DNA of 64,000 nucleotides. It comes from Melioribacter sp051488685 (lineage in GTDB: Bacteria > Bacteroidota > Ignavibacteria > Ignavibacteriales > Melioribacteraceae). The stretch is taken from positions 186,001-250,000 of the forward strand of contig NZ_JBPSEH010000002.1 of assembly GCF_051488685.1 (NCBI RefSeq), read 5' to 3'. A program made the translations under genes and the position numbers. This document shows positions 34,671-43,169 of the stretch, one piece after another (position 1 is the stretch's first letter; every line of letters begins with the position of its first letter). Below the pieces are notes generated by a model, which searched no databases, was not told the origin of the DNA, and saw nothing but the letters and a program-made list of their open reading frames with translations.

Positions 34671-35213
34671 TTAATCCGACACCGGATAATCAATTTCAAC
34701 TTCTTTTTTGCGAATTTTTTCGAGCTTTTCTTTAAGTTGCTTCTTTACATCGTCGGCAACTCTGTCGGGAATCATTTTGCCAATTAAATGGTCGTACTCA
34801 TGAAGTATAACGCGAGCTAAAAAATCAGAAGCATCCATTTCCTGAATATTTTCGTCTGTGTCAAGATATCGTACTTTAATTTCTTTTGGTCTTTCGACCT
34901 CGGCACGTAAAGTCGGTAAACTGAGGCACCCTTCTTCCATCGAAACATATTCGTCCGATTCTTCAATTACTTCTGGATTAATCATTACAAGTGGTTTGAA
35001 TTTTTCGTATCCTTCCACTTCTTTTAAATCGATGACAAAAATGGATCTATCGATTCCAACTTGATTTGCTGCCAGACCAATTCCGTATGCCTTGCGCATT
35101 GTTTCAAACATATTTCGGATATTATCAATAACAGTATCATCTATCTGATCAATTTTCTTTGTCTTCTGCCTGAGTATTTTACTTCCGTAAATTTTAATCG
35201 GTAAAACAGCCAT
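34671..35213 (-). CDS. def: Peptide deformylase
   Basis: Removes the N-formyl group from new proteins, Fe/Zn hydrolase. 180 residues with all three motifs: GIGLAANQVG (44-53), EEGCLSLP (93-100, metal ligand C96), and HEYDHLIG (138-145, H138/E139/H142). The last motif is HEYDH in place of the more common HEIDH or HELDH, still an intact HExxH. ATG start. Followed by fmt at 17 bases, preceded by a membrane-protein gene at 15 bases. Confidence 0.96.
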   Translation of the reverse strand: MAVLPIKIYGSKILRQKTKKIDQIDDTVIDNIRNMFETMRKAYGIGLAANQVGIDRSIFVIDLKEVEGYEKFKPLVMINPEVIEESDEYVSMEEGCLSLPTLRAEVERPKEIKVRYLDTDENIQEMDASDFLARVILHEYDHLIGKMIPDRVADDVKKQLKEKLEKIRKKEVEIDYPVSD

Positions 35214-35228
35214 AATAACTCCTTCTGT

Positions 35229-36116
35229 TTATAATTTGTTTATGACTTCAGCGCTTAAGTCTTTGTATAATAAAACTTCGCTGGCATAAAAATACATTCG
35301 AATCAACAATCGAAAAATAACTAAGATTTGTTGAAGAAGAAAGGCAATTGCCAAAAAGTAATATGGAGTACGCGGCATGAAGTAGACAATTACGTTATAA
35401 AGTAGAGCTCCCCCTGCCCCAATAAATGCAATAATAAAAAAAACAATGAAGATAACTCTGAAATTTTTATAAATAAAATGCGCTGCCTTAAAAATGTATT
35501 TGAATATTTCATATTTATCGTTGAGTGCAAGAGATACTTTAGTATAATCAGATATGATTGAGATAATACCAATTAAAAATATTAGGAAAGAATATCTCAG
35601 ACTCCGTATTAAAAATTCCGCCATTACATTTTCAGAATTACGGAAAAAATAAGAAATTACCTTTCCCAGGGAGTCGTTAAAAATAAATGTCAGAGCGTAT
35701 AATAAGGTCGAAATCAGGAGTACCTTGAAAAAACGAAAGAAATACTTCACCCCTCCGTAAAAAAAATCAACCATGTGGTTCTTTTCGTTTGTATTAAAAA
35801 CGGAAATCAATCCTCCAAGGTAAAATGTTTGAATCAAGGTATAAATAATAACTACTATATAAATGAGCATAGGGATTTGTTCAAATTGAGTTTTGTTGAG
35901 ATTTTGAAATTGAATAAACCAGAAATAATCGAACTGTTGATTTAACTGATCGCTAATAATGGAATGACTTAAACTGTTTTCAAGCAAATTGAAAATTACC
36001 ACACTCGTCAAAAGAGCAAATGCGGAATTTGTAATCCAGAGCAATATGACAAATTTTATATTATAGAATACAAGTCTAAAAGCCTGAATGAGGGCATCCT
36101 TTACAGTCAATTTCAT
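35229..36116 (-). CDS. Polytopic membrane protein, function unknown
   Basis: Integral membrane protein of 295 residues with about six hydrophobic segments (roughly 20-45, 95-120, 140-165, 185-210, 225-250, 258-280). It starts KLTVKDALIQAFRLVFYNIKF, an amphipathic N-terminus as seen in DUF-type membrane proteins without catalytic motifs. I do not recognise a family. The frame is open 25 codons upstream, but the ATG at 36116 gives an ATGA overlap with the M1 peptidase stop and is preferred. The coupling suggests joint production with that peptidase. Confidence 0.7.
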   Translation of the reverse strand: MKLTVKDALIQAFRLVFYNIKFVILLWITNSAFALLTSVVIFNLLENSLSHSIISDQLNQQFDYFWFIQFQNLNKTQFEQIPMLIYIVVIIYTLIQTFYLGGLISVFNTNEKNHMVDFFYGGVKYFFRFFKVLLISTLLYALTFIFNDSLGKVISYFFRNSENVMAEFLIRSLRYSFLIFLIGIISIISDYTKVSLALNDKYEIFKYIFKAAHFIYKNFRVIFIVFFIIAFIGAGGALLYNVIVYFMPRTPYYFLAIAFLLQQILVIFRLLIRMYFYASEVLLYKDLSAEVINKL

Positions 36117-38089
36117 CCGATACTCCCGAGAATTATCAAAGCATTTTGCACCCAGAAAAACCAGCGTGCTGAAATCGATAAGGATGCCCAATACCTTTTT
36201 TTAATCATGTACGAATTGTTTGCAAAATCGATATCAAGAAGATTTTTACGGAAAGGGTCGATTTCAGCGCCAACTACTTTATCATCAGTTTCGAAATAAA
36301 ATATTTTCCATCTCGATTCGTCTTCCCATCTTGTGAATAAAGTGTCGTTTTCTGTGTAGAATGCAATGTCGTTTTTGAAGAATCCATCGCCTTTACGTTC
36401 AGCCGTAACTGCATAACGATTACGGCTAACTCTGTTGACAGCTGTAATACTGTAATCGAAAATTTTTGAATTGGCATAAAATTCTTCGAAGAACCAATTT
36501 ATTTCTTCATCAGAAAATTGCTTGACCAGATTAATAAAGTCGTTTGCCGTAACGTGTTTGAATTTATATGTATTGTAATACTCTTTAATTATTTTTTCCA
36601 TTCTATCGAAACCGAGATACCTTTCAAGTGTATGGAGCATTAATTCCGGTTTTGAATACGAATTAACCACATAGGCAAGTCTGTTTGGATGAGTAAATGA
36701 GAGGTCGGAAATAGAACCGATTGTAAGATTTCTGTAATAATTTGCGGCGCTTTGAGCTCCAGGGTTTATCGGTATATCGGCTATGGTATAAATAATTGGT
36801 ATTTCACCATATGAGAGGAAATTCAGACCGAAAACGGGGATAAATTTAGCAATCCGAAAATAAGCGTAGATTCCAGGATAATATTCGTACATAAATTTAG
36901 TGGCAAAATACGACGCGAAACCTTCGTCGAGCCATGCTTCGTAAACTTCATTATTTGCAATTATTCCCTGGAAGTATTGGTGTGCGAATTCATGCGCAAC
37001 CAGATATTCAGGCCAGCCTGTTTTTTCAGGTGAGAATAATTCTGCACTCAAAGTAAACAATGTAGGATATTCCATCCCGCTCGAAGCAGAAGTACGTGGT
37101 ACATCAACAAGGCTAAGATGGCTGTATGGATAACTTCCAACTTTATCTTCGAAGTAAGTCAAACAATTAATAACAGCTCTTCTGTATCTGTCTTTAAATT
37201 TACGCCTCTCCGGTTGAATAAAAAGATTTACATTAACAATCGTGCCGTCCTTTCTTTTATAATATGTTCTTTCATATTCAATGCGATCTGTGACTGCCCA
37301 TACAAAATCGTGTATTCCAGCTTGAACTACTGTATACGTTTTGTAGCCTTCTTTTTCATGCACATCTGTGATTTCGCCACCAGCTATCAATGTAAAACTC
37401 TCAGGAATTGTAATTGTCAATTTATATTGACCGAAATCTGAATAGTAATTTAGATACGGATAATACGAACTACAGATCCATTTACCATTTTCAAAAACGC
37501 CAACTTTGGGATACCACTGAGAAATAAAATCAAAATTTCGCCCTCTTGCCGAACCAAACCTTTTAACAGACACAGGAATTCTTAGCTTATATTTAATTTT
37601 TATTACAACTGTGTCACCAGGATTGGCAGTTTTTTCGAGTGTAAATTTTGCCACAGTACTATCGTACGGATTACTAATTTCCGGATTAACAAAAACGAGA
37701 TTTTTCTTTAATCCCTCAGATTCAATCGATTCGATTTCTACTCGAGTCATATTTATCTTGTCGAGATGATAAGCTTGCGCAAAAAAAGTATTATTATTGC
37801 TATAAGCGTTTGGATATAAGTGAAGATAAATTTCATTGGTCGGAAAGTTGGTTCTATTAATCCAGTAAATTTTTTCACTGACATCAGCAAGGTTATTGAT
37901 CGGGTCGTAATTTATATTGAATGAGTAATTTGCAACGGGAATAAAGTTTTTGTTTTCTGAAGCAATTAATCCATTATTGTATACCTGGCCATTGTACGAA
38001 TAATGGAAATCGAAGAAAGACTTTTCTTCGGAATAGTGTAAAATTACTCCGATTAAAAGAATTGAAAGAATAATATAACGGATTTTCAT
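36113..38089 (-). CDS. M1-family zinc aminopeptidase, exported
   Basis: Zinc metallopeptidase of 658 residues. Seen: N-terminal hydrophobic segment (about 5-18, a signal or anchor), substrate motif SGMEYPTLF (GxMEN position), zinc site H366-E367-x2-H370 in VAHEFAHQYFQG with third ligand E389 in WLDEGFASYF, and a C-terminal helical part. A short second hydrophobic stretch ends the protein (RWFFWVQNALIILG). The active-site core is intact. Probably faces the periplasm or outer surface and trims peptides. It lies 38 bases from a bidirectional hairpin terminator and is coupled to the membrane-protein gene downstream. Confidence 0.88.
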   Translation of the reverse strand: MKIRYIILSILLIGVILHYSEEKSFFDFHYSYNGQVYNNGLIASENKNFIPVANYSFNINYDPINNLADVSEKIYWINRTNFPTNEIYLHLYPNAYSNNNTFFAQAYHLDKINMTRVEIESIESEGLKKNLVFVNPEISNPYDSTVAKFTLEKTANPGDTVVIKIKYKLRIPVSVKRFGSARGRNFDFISQWYPKVGVFENGKWICSSYYPYLNYYSDFGQYKLTITIPESFTLIAGGEITDVHEKEGYKTYTVVQAGIHDFVWAVTDRIEYERTYYKRKDGTIVNVNLFIQPERRKFKDRYRRAVINCLTYFEDKVGSYPYSHLSLVDVPRTSASSGMEYPTLFTLSAELFSPEKTGWPEYLVAHEFAHQYFQGIIANNEVYEAWLDEGFASYFATKFMYEYYPGIYAYFRIAKFIPVFGLNFLSYGEIPIIYTIADIPINPGAQSAANYYRNLTIGSISDLSFTHPNRLAYVVNSYSKPELMLHTLERYLGFDRMEKIIKEYYNTYKFKHVTANDFINLVKQFSDEEINWFFEEFYANSKIFDYSITAVNRVSRNRYAVTAERKGDGFFKNDIAFYTENDTLFTRWEDESRWKIFYFETDDKVVGAEIDPFRKNLLDIDFANNSYMIKKRYWASLSISARWFFWVQNALIILGSIG

Positions 38090-38127
38090 AGCAATTAAAC
38101 TTATAAAGGAGGAAGGATTTATTCAAT

Positions 38128-38155
38128 AAAAAAGGCTGCTTGAAGCAGCCTTTTT
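38128..38155 (-). terminator. Rho-independent terminator after hsp20
   Basis: Perfect 10-bp stem AAAGGCTGCT / AGCAGCCTTT with a TGA loop, flanked by A-runs on one side and T-runs on the other, so it works in either direction. On the minus strand it lies just after the hsp20 stop at 38161 and is followed by a T-run. It closes the hsp20-dnaK-hsp20 block and insulates the M1 peptidase gene downstream. Confidence 0.85.
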
Positions 38156-38160
38156 AAATC

Positions 38161-38559
38161 TTATTTTATTTCAATTGTTCTGGGTTTTATCCTTTCGTGT
38201 TTCGGCAGTTTGATTTCGAGTATACCGTTTTCGAGACGAGCTTCAATGTTCGATTCGTCGATTGAATCGCCAATTTTGAAGCTGCGGTAGAAATTGCCAG
38301 TTTCGGTTTCTTTCAAAACGTATTTTCTGTTTACTGCTTCATCGAAATTGATTCTACCCATAATTATGAGTTGTTCGTCTTCAAGTTTAATTTTAAGATT
38401 CTCTTTTGAAACGCCGGGTAAATAAGCATTGAGATAAAAATCGTTATCAGTTTCGTAAATATCAACTAAGGGAGCAACCCACGATTCTTTTTCAAGTGCT
38501 TCTTCCCAGCTCTTCTGGGTCTGGCTCTGAACTTCCATTACATCTTTTGTTTCTGCCAT
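38161..38559 (-). CDS. Small heat shock protein Hsp20 (A)
   Basis: ATP-independent holdase chaperone, 132 residues from the ATG at 38559. Alpha-crystallin domain about 35-125 with LVDIYETDNDFYLNAYLPGV, YRSFKIGDSIDE, ARLENGILEIKLPKHE, and a C-terminal IEI (IxI) motif that docks neighbouring subunits. The leader AAAAGGAGGTGATAACTATG is identical over 20 bases to that of the second hsp20 gene. It follows dnaK by 34 bases and ends in a strong terminator. Confidence 0.93.
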   Translation of the reverse strand: MAETKDVMEVQSQTQKSWEEALEKESWVAPLVDIYETDNDFYLNAYLPGVSKENLKIKLEDEQLIIMGRINFDEAVNRKYVLKETETGNFYRSFKIGDSIDESNIEARLENGILEIKLPKHERIKPRTIEIK

Positions 38560-38563
38560 AGTT

Positions 38564-38575
38564 ATCACCTCCTTT
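38564..38575 (-). promoter_or_regulatory. Extended Shine-Dalgarno of hsp20 (A)
   Basis: Minus-strand AAAGGAGGTGAT, 12 bases that can pair without mismatch to the usual 16S 3' tail (ATCACCTCCTTT), placed 8 bases (from GGAGG) before the ATG at 38559. The same element precedes the second hsp20 gene. Other genes here have short or no such site, so high translation of the chaperone genes is likely. Confidence 0.75.
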
Positions 38576-38593
38576 TTTTATTATTAAACTTTT

Positions 38594-40504
38594 TTATTTA
38601 TCATCATCGACTACTTCATACGAAGCGTCTTCAACATTACCTTCCGTTTTTGATTCTGCTTTGGCACTACCATCACCTGGTGTTTGTTGAGCGCCAGGCT
38701 GGCTTTGCTGCTGATAGAGTGTTTGAGCAATTTCGTTCCAAACTTTTGTTAGACTGTCTGTAGCTGATTTAATTTGATTGACATCATTAGATTTCAAAGC
38801 GTCTTCGACCTTCTGAATTTCACTTTCGAGCCTGCTTTTCTTGTCGGGTGACAATTTATCTCCCAATTCATTAATCTGCTTTTTCGTCTGGAATATCAGA
38901 TTATCTGCGTTATTTCTAACTTCGGCGGCTTCTTTCTTTTTCTTATCCTCGGCTGCGTGAGCTTTGGCTTCTTGCTTCATCTTTTCGATTTCTTCCTTTG
39001 TCAAACCACTTGATGATGTAATACGTATACTTTGCTCTTTATTTGTTGCTTTGTCTTTTGCGGATACATGCAAAATACCGTTTGCATCAATATCGAATGT
39101 AACTTCAATCTGAGGAACTCCTCGTGGTGCTGGCGGAATTCCATCGAGATGGAATCGCCCGAGAGTTCTATTGTCGGCAGCCATCGGACGTTCACCCTGC
39201 AGCACGTGGATTTCTACAGAAGGCTGATTGTCTGAAGCCGTCGAGAATATTTCACTCTTGCGTGTTGGAATTGTCGTATTTGCAGGTATTAATACTGTCA
39301 TTACACCGCCCAGGGTTTCAATACCAAGTGAAAGCGGAGTAACGTCAAGCAAGAGAACATCTTTAACGTCGCCTGCAAGTACGCCTCCTTGAATTGCAGC
39401 TCCAATAGCTACAACTTCGTCTGGATTAACTCCTTTATGAGGTTCTTTTCCGAATATTTTCTTGACGATTTCCTGTACTTTTGGAACACGTGTAGAACCA
39501 CCTACAAGTATAACTTCGTCAATTTGCGAAGGAGTTACACCAGCATCTTTCATCGCCTTTTCACACGGCTCTATTGTCCTTTGAATTAGATCGTCAATTA
39601 ACTGTTCAAATTTTGCCCTTGTAATTGTGATGTTAAGATGTTTAGGACCATCTTGAGTTGCAGTTATGAACGGTAAATTTACATCTGTTTGAGCTGACGA
39701 AGAAAGTTCAATTTTAGCCTTTTCAGCAGCTTCCTTCAGGCGTTGCAAAGCCATCGGATCTTTCCTGAGATCAATTCCTTCTTGTTTCTGGAATTCGTCT
39801 GCAAGGTAATTGATTAAACGTTGATCGAAATCGTCTCCACCAAGATGTGTGTCACCATTAGTCGATTTAACCTCGAAAACACCTTCGCCAATCTGAAGTA
39901 TCGAAATATCGAATGTACCGCCACCTAAATCATAAACTGCTACCAATTGGTCTTTATGTTTTTTATCGAGACCATAAGCCAGAGCAGCGGCAGTAGGCTC
40001 GTTTATAATTCTTTTAACTTTCAGTCCTGCAATTTCGCCTGCGTCTTTCGTGGCCTGTCTTTGAGCATCGTTAAAATATGCAGGCACAGTAATAACAGCT
40101 TCTGTAACTTCCTGTCCGAGATAATCTTCTGCAGTTTTTTTCATCTTCTGCAAAATCATGGCAGAAATTTCGGGCGGAGAATAAAGTCGATCTCCAATCT
40201 TAACACGTGCCGAACCATTCTCCGAACCAGTAACTTCATACGGGACTTCTTTTATTTCCTGTTGAACTTCATCGATGCGTCTTCCCATAAAGCGTTTAAT
40301 TGAAAAAACGGTATTCTTCGGATTTGTTATAGCCTGTCGTTTTGCAGGCTGTCCTACCAGAATTTCACCGTTTTTAGTAAATGCAACTACAGAAGGAGTA
40401 GTTCTTCCACCCTCAGAATTTGGTATTACTACTGGTTCGTTGCCTTCCATTACAGCGACACACGAATTTGTAGTACCCAGGTCAATTCCAATAATTTTTC
40501 CCAT
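38594..40504 (-). CDS. dnaK: Chaperone protein DnaK (Hsp70)
   Basis: Hsp70 chaperone, 636 residues. Nucleotide-binding domain 1-380: GIDLGTTNSCVAV, YFNDAQRQATKDAGEIAGL, DLGGGTFDISIL, VGGSTRVPKVQ. Substrate-binding domain from about 385 with DVTPLSLGIETLGGVM, and a lid ending in an acidic VEDASYEVVDDDK tail, the classical DnaK C-terminus. The dnaJ and grpE genes are not adjacent. AAGAGGAG precedes the ATG. A terminator stem (40552-40584) separates it from hsp20 B, so it probably has its own promoter in the 64-base gap or depends on read-through. No CIRCE palindrome was seen. Confidence 0.98.
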   Translation of the reverse strand: MGKIIGIDLGTTNSCVAVMEGNEPVVIPNSEGGRTTPSVVAFTKNGEILVGQPAKRQAITNPKNTVFSIKRFMGRRIDEVQQEIKEVPYEVTGSENGSARVKIGDRLYSPPEISAMILQKMKKTAEDYLGQEVTEAVITVPAYFNDAQRQATKDAGEIAGLKVKRIINEPTAAALAYGLDKKHKDQLVAVYDLGGGTFDISILQIGEGVFEVKSTNGDTHLGGDDFDQRLINYLADEFQKQEGIDLRKDPMALQRLKEAAEKAKIELSSSAQTDVNLPFITATQDGPKHLNITITRAKFEQLIDDLIQRTIEPCEKAMKDAGVTPSQIDEVILVGGSTRVPKVQEIVKKIFGKEPHKGVNPDEVVAIGAAIQGGVLAGDVKDVLLLDVTPLSLGIETLGGVMTVLIPANTTIPTRKSEIFSTASDNQPSVEIHVLQGERPMAADNRTLGRFHLDGIPPAPRGVPQIEVTFDIDANGILHVSAKDKATNKEQSIRITSSSGLTKEEIEKMKQEAKAHAAEDKKKKEAAEVRNNADNLIFQTKKQINELGDKLSPDKKSRLESEIQKVEDALKSNDVNQIKSATDSLTKVWNEIAQTLYQQQSQPGAQQTPGDGSAKAESKTEGNVEDASYEVVDDDK

Positions 40505-40551
40505 TTTATTCTCCTCTTGTTTTTAATGTTTTAGTAATTACCATAAGAAAA

Positions 40552-40584
40552 AATAGAGTTGAAGTGAATTACTTCAACTCTATT
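40552..40584 (-). terminator. Terminator overlapping the end of hsp20 (B)
   Basis: Perfect 14-bp stem AATAGAGTTGAAGT / ACTTCAACTCTATT with a 5-base loop, followed on the minus strand by TTTTTTCTTATGG. The first arm is coding: it contains the last codons and the stop (40569-40571) of hsp20 B. The structure would stop transcription between hsp20 B and dnaK. Confidence 0.85.
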
Positions 40585-41003
40585 ACTTTTTCTTTCTTTG
40601 GCTTTGGATTCAATTTTTTCATTTTGATGCTGAGCATTCCATTTTCAAATTTAGCCTCAACATTGTCGGTATCAACATCTGCCGGAAGCGTAAATGACCT
40701 CTTGAAGCTACCGAATACACGCTCGGAGCGATAATAATTTTTTTCTTTCTTTTCTTCTTCTTTTTTCTTTTCACCTTCTATCGTTAAAATGTTATCTTGC
40801 AAAGTAATTTTTACATTTTCTTTTTTAACGCCGGGAATTTCGGCAACTACATTAATTGATTCGTTATCTTCAGAAATGTCAATACGAGGATTAAAATTAT
40901 CGGCAAATGTAAAACCGAAGTTGGTGAAATCTTCAAAATATCTCTGTATTCTGTCATGTAAGGTTTCGAGTTCTTTCAACGGTTCAAATTTTACGAGTGT
41001 CAT
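40569..41003 (-). CDS. Small heat shock protein Hsp20 (B)
   Basis: Holdase chaperone of 144 residues from the ATG at 41003. Alpha-crystallin domain about 40-135: PRIDISEDNESINVVAEIPGVKKENV, a lysine/glutamate-rich loop (KKKEEEKKEK), YYRSERVFGSFKRSFTLP, AKFENGMLSIKMKK, and a C-terminal VIEL that fits the IxI/IxV docking motif. It differs from Hsp20 A in having the long charged loop, so hetero-oligomers are possible. The upstream 228 bases hold its promoter region. Confidence 0.93.
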   Translation of the reverse strand: MTLVKFEPLKELETLHDRIQRYFEDFTNFGFTFADNFNPRIDISEDNESINVVAEIPGVKKENVKITLQDNILTIEGEKKKEEEKKEKNYYRSERVFGSFKRSFTLPADVDTDNVEAKFENGMLSIKMKKLNPKPKKEKVIELK

Positions 41004-41007
41004 AGTT

Positions 41008-41019
41008 ATCACCTCCTTT
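41008..41019 (-). promoter_or_regulatory. Extended Shine-Dalgarno of hsp20 (B)
   Basis: Minus-strand AAAGGAGGTGAT followed by AACTATG, identical to the leader of hsp20 A at 38557-38576. Twelve consecutive bases are complementary to the expected 16S rRNA tail. It fixes the start at the ATG at 41003; the in-frame GTG three codons upstream lies inside the site. Confidence 0.75.
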
Positions 41020-41050
41020 TATTGGTTTTACATATTTTCGTTTTATACTG

Positions 41051-41068
41051 CTCAAGATATGTGCCAAA
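41051..41068 (-). promoter_or_regulatory. Weak sigma-54-like promoter candidate
   Basis: Minus-strand TTTGGCACATATCTTGAG. It matches the -24 half (TTGGCAC) of a sigma-54 promoter with correct spacing to TTGA, where the consensus -12 half is TTGC; the invariant C is an A here. It lies 48 bases before the hsp20 B ATG, a plausible distance. One invariant mismatch makes this doubtful. Confidence 0.2.
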
Positions 41069-41231
41069 CATAAAATATTACGCAATTTATTGAAATATAA
41101 TAAGTTACGAGAATTTTCGTATAAGTTAACAATTTCTGTAACTATGACAGATAACAGTCAGAATTGAACATATTTTGTAATTATGGCAAAAATGGCCGAC
41201 AAAAATTCACAAGAAATTACGGAGGTATAAA

Positions 41232-41999
41232 GTGTTTAATATTGAAGAATTCGATATTAAGCTCGACACAGAAATAATTGGACGAAATTTTGTTTATTGT
41301 GACGAAGTTGAGTCGACAAACGACCTACTTTTGAAATCAAAGGATTTTGATCAGCATGGTACTGTATTAATGGCTGAGTATCAAACACGCGGTAAAGGGA
41401 GAAAAAATCGAGAATGGATAAGCAATGCCGCACAAAATCTTACTTTTTCGATATTACTCAAACAAAATTATCCTGAAAAAAAGATCAATATAATTAATCT
41501 ACTCTCTTCCCTTTCGGTGGCACAGGCGCTTGAAAATTTATATCAGCTAAACATTGAATTGAAATGGCCTAATGATATTTTGGTAAATAAAAAAAAGATA
41601 GCTGGCATACTGCTCGAATCGGTATCGAAAGGGAAAAAAATCGAAAAGCTTGTAGTGGGAATTGGCATCAACGTAAATCAGCCAAATTTTCCAGGTAAAT
41701 TCGAGATCCAACCGACTTCAGTTAGAAAGGAATTTAAATCGATCGTTAGCCGTGAACGCCTCCTGAGTGAAGTATTAAATATATTCGAAAATCTACTCTT
41801 TACAGCATTTGAAAATACAGACAAAATTTTGAACGACTGGCGTGAGCGCTGCAAAATGATAGGCGAAAAAGTCAAGATTATTCAGGATAATAAAACTTTA
41901 GTGGGAGTTTTTGACGATATTGACGAGGAAGGATATTTAATGCTAAAGACAGCAGACAAAATTGAAAAAATTCATTATGGGGATGTAAGTCTAAGATAA
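41232..41999 (+). CDS. birA: Biotin-[acetyl-CoA-carboxylase] ligase
   Basis: Attaches biotin to the carboxylase carrier protein. 255 residues: FVYCDEVESTNDLLL, AEYQTRGKGRKNREWIS (adenylate loop), LKWPNDILVNKKKIAGILLE, KLVVGIGINVNQ, and a small C-terminal SH3-like domain. It lacks an N-terminal helix-turn-helix, so it is ligase only and not the repressor form. Start is GTG at 41232 with GGAGG six bases upstream. The accD gene, which makes another carboxylase subunit, lies nearby on the other strand. Confidence 0.95.
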   Translation: MFNIEEFDIKLDTEIIGRNFVYCDEVESTNDLLLKSKDFDQHGTVLMAEYQTRGKGRKNREWISNAAQNLTFSILLKQNYPEKKINIINLLSSLSVAQALENLYQLNIELKWPNDILVNKKKIAGILLESVSKGKKIEKLVVGIGINVNQPNFPGKFEIQPTSVRKEFKSIVSRERLLSEVLNIFENLLFTAFENTDKILNDWRERCKMIGEKVKIIQDNKTLVGVFDDIDEEGYLMLKTADKIEKIHYGDVSLR

Positions 42000-42014
42000 G
42001 CGAAAGGCAACTAA

Positions 42015-43169
42015 GTGAAAAAAATATATCTGGACAATGCAGCAACTACTCCAACTGATCCCAGAGTAATTGAAAAAATGATTCCTTATTTGAATGAATA
42101 TTTTGGAAATCCTTCTTCAATTCATTCATTTGGGAGGAAAGCTCGTGTTGCTGTCGAAGAAGCACGCGAAATTATCGCCCAATTTATTAATTGCAAACCT
42201 GGCGAAATCTATTTTACCAGTTCTGGAACCGAAGCTAATAACTTTGTTCTGTCAGGAATCAGCAAAACGGAATACATCGAATCTGGCAAAAAAAGCATAA
42301 TTACATCGTTGTCCGAACATCATTCAGTACTTGAAACATGCGATAAACTGGCATCAGAAGGTTTTATAATCCGTAAATCTGCCCTCGAGAAAACTACTGC
42401 TGTTCCAGTTGAAAATGTTGCAGGATTAATAGACAATGATACGTCGTTGATCTCAATCATTCATATTAATAACGAAACCGGCATTATTAACAACATAAAA
42501 AAGCTATCAGATCAAAAACCGGCGAATGTTTATTTGCACACAGATGGGGTTCAGAGTTTTGGAAAAGTTACTATTGATGTTAAGGAATTAGGTGTTGATG
42601 CCTTCACTGCATCTGCACACAAAATAAGAGGTCCGAAAGGAATCGGGTTTGCGTATGTCAAATCGGGCACTCCAATTTCACCTTTAATATATGGTGGTGC
42701 CCAGGAGAGGAATCGAAGAGGTGGAACGGAAAACGTCCCTGCAATTGTTGGATTTGCCGAAGCTGTAAAAATTGCTTCAAAAGAAATGAAAGAGAATTAT
42801 GAACATGCAGAATTTCTACAAAGACAATTTCTCGAAGGCTTAAAATCATTGAACGACAATAGTTTTATTGTCAACGGAGAACCACATAAGTTCCCTTTCA
42901 TCACGAGCATTACTCTTTTATCTGATTTTTACAACAACGATACAGAAGCAATTCTGATGTATCTCGATATAAATGGAATAGCCGTATCGAGCGGAGCTGC
43001 ATGTACTTCAGGCACTCTTAAACCTTCTCATGTTTTACTTAGCACAGGCATGAAATATGAAGATGTAATCGGCACTATACGATTTTCATTCGGAAGTCAA
43101 AACACTATCGAAGAAATCGAATACACACTTGAAATAATTTCAAGACTACTAAAAAAGTTTCGAAAGTAA
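42015..43169 (+). CDS. Cysteine desulfurase (NifS/IscS family)
   Basis: PLP enzyme of 384 residues that takes sulfur from cysteine for Fe-S clusters and thiolation. Seen: YLDNAATTPTDPRV N-terminus, HHSVLE (HHS motif), PLP lysine K203 in SAHKIRGPKGIG, RRGGTENVPAIVG, and persulfide-forming C330 in SSGAACTSGTLKPSHVL. Group I type. Start is GTG at 42015. No iscU, iscA or mnmA is adjacent, so whether it serves Fe-S or tRNA sulfur is open. Its stop codon directly abuts the accD stop on the opposite strand. Confidence 0.94.
   Translation: MKKIYLDNAATTPTDPRVIEKMIPYLNEYFGNPSSIHSFGRKARVAVEEAREIIAQFINCKPGEIYFTSSGTEANNFVLSGISKTEYIESGKKSIITSLSEHHSVLETCDKLASEGFIIRKSALEKTTAVPVENVAGLIDNDTSLISIIHINNETGIINNIKKLSDQKPANVYLHTDGVQSFGKVTIDVKELGVDAFTASAHKIRGPKGIGFAYVKSGTPISPLIYGGAQERNRRGGTENVPAIVGFAEAVKIASKEMKENYEHAEFLQRQFLEGLKSLNDNSFIVNGEPHKFPFITSITLLSDFYNNDTEAILMYLDINGIAVSSGAACTSGTLKPSHVLLSTGMKYEDVIGTIRFSFGSQNTIEEIEYTLEIISRLLKKFRK

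Noticed and set aside
40505..40568. CIRCE-type (HrcA) operator in front of dnaK
   Set aside because: No TTAGCACTC-N9-GAGTGCTAA palindrome in this spacer or in the 41013-41231 region; the only palindrome is the terminator stem.
41013..41231. A gene or RNA in the divergent hsp20/birA spacer
   Set aside because: Only promoter-like AT-rich sequence and a weak sigma-54-like match; no frame or strong hairpin.
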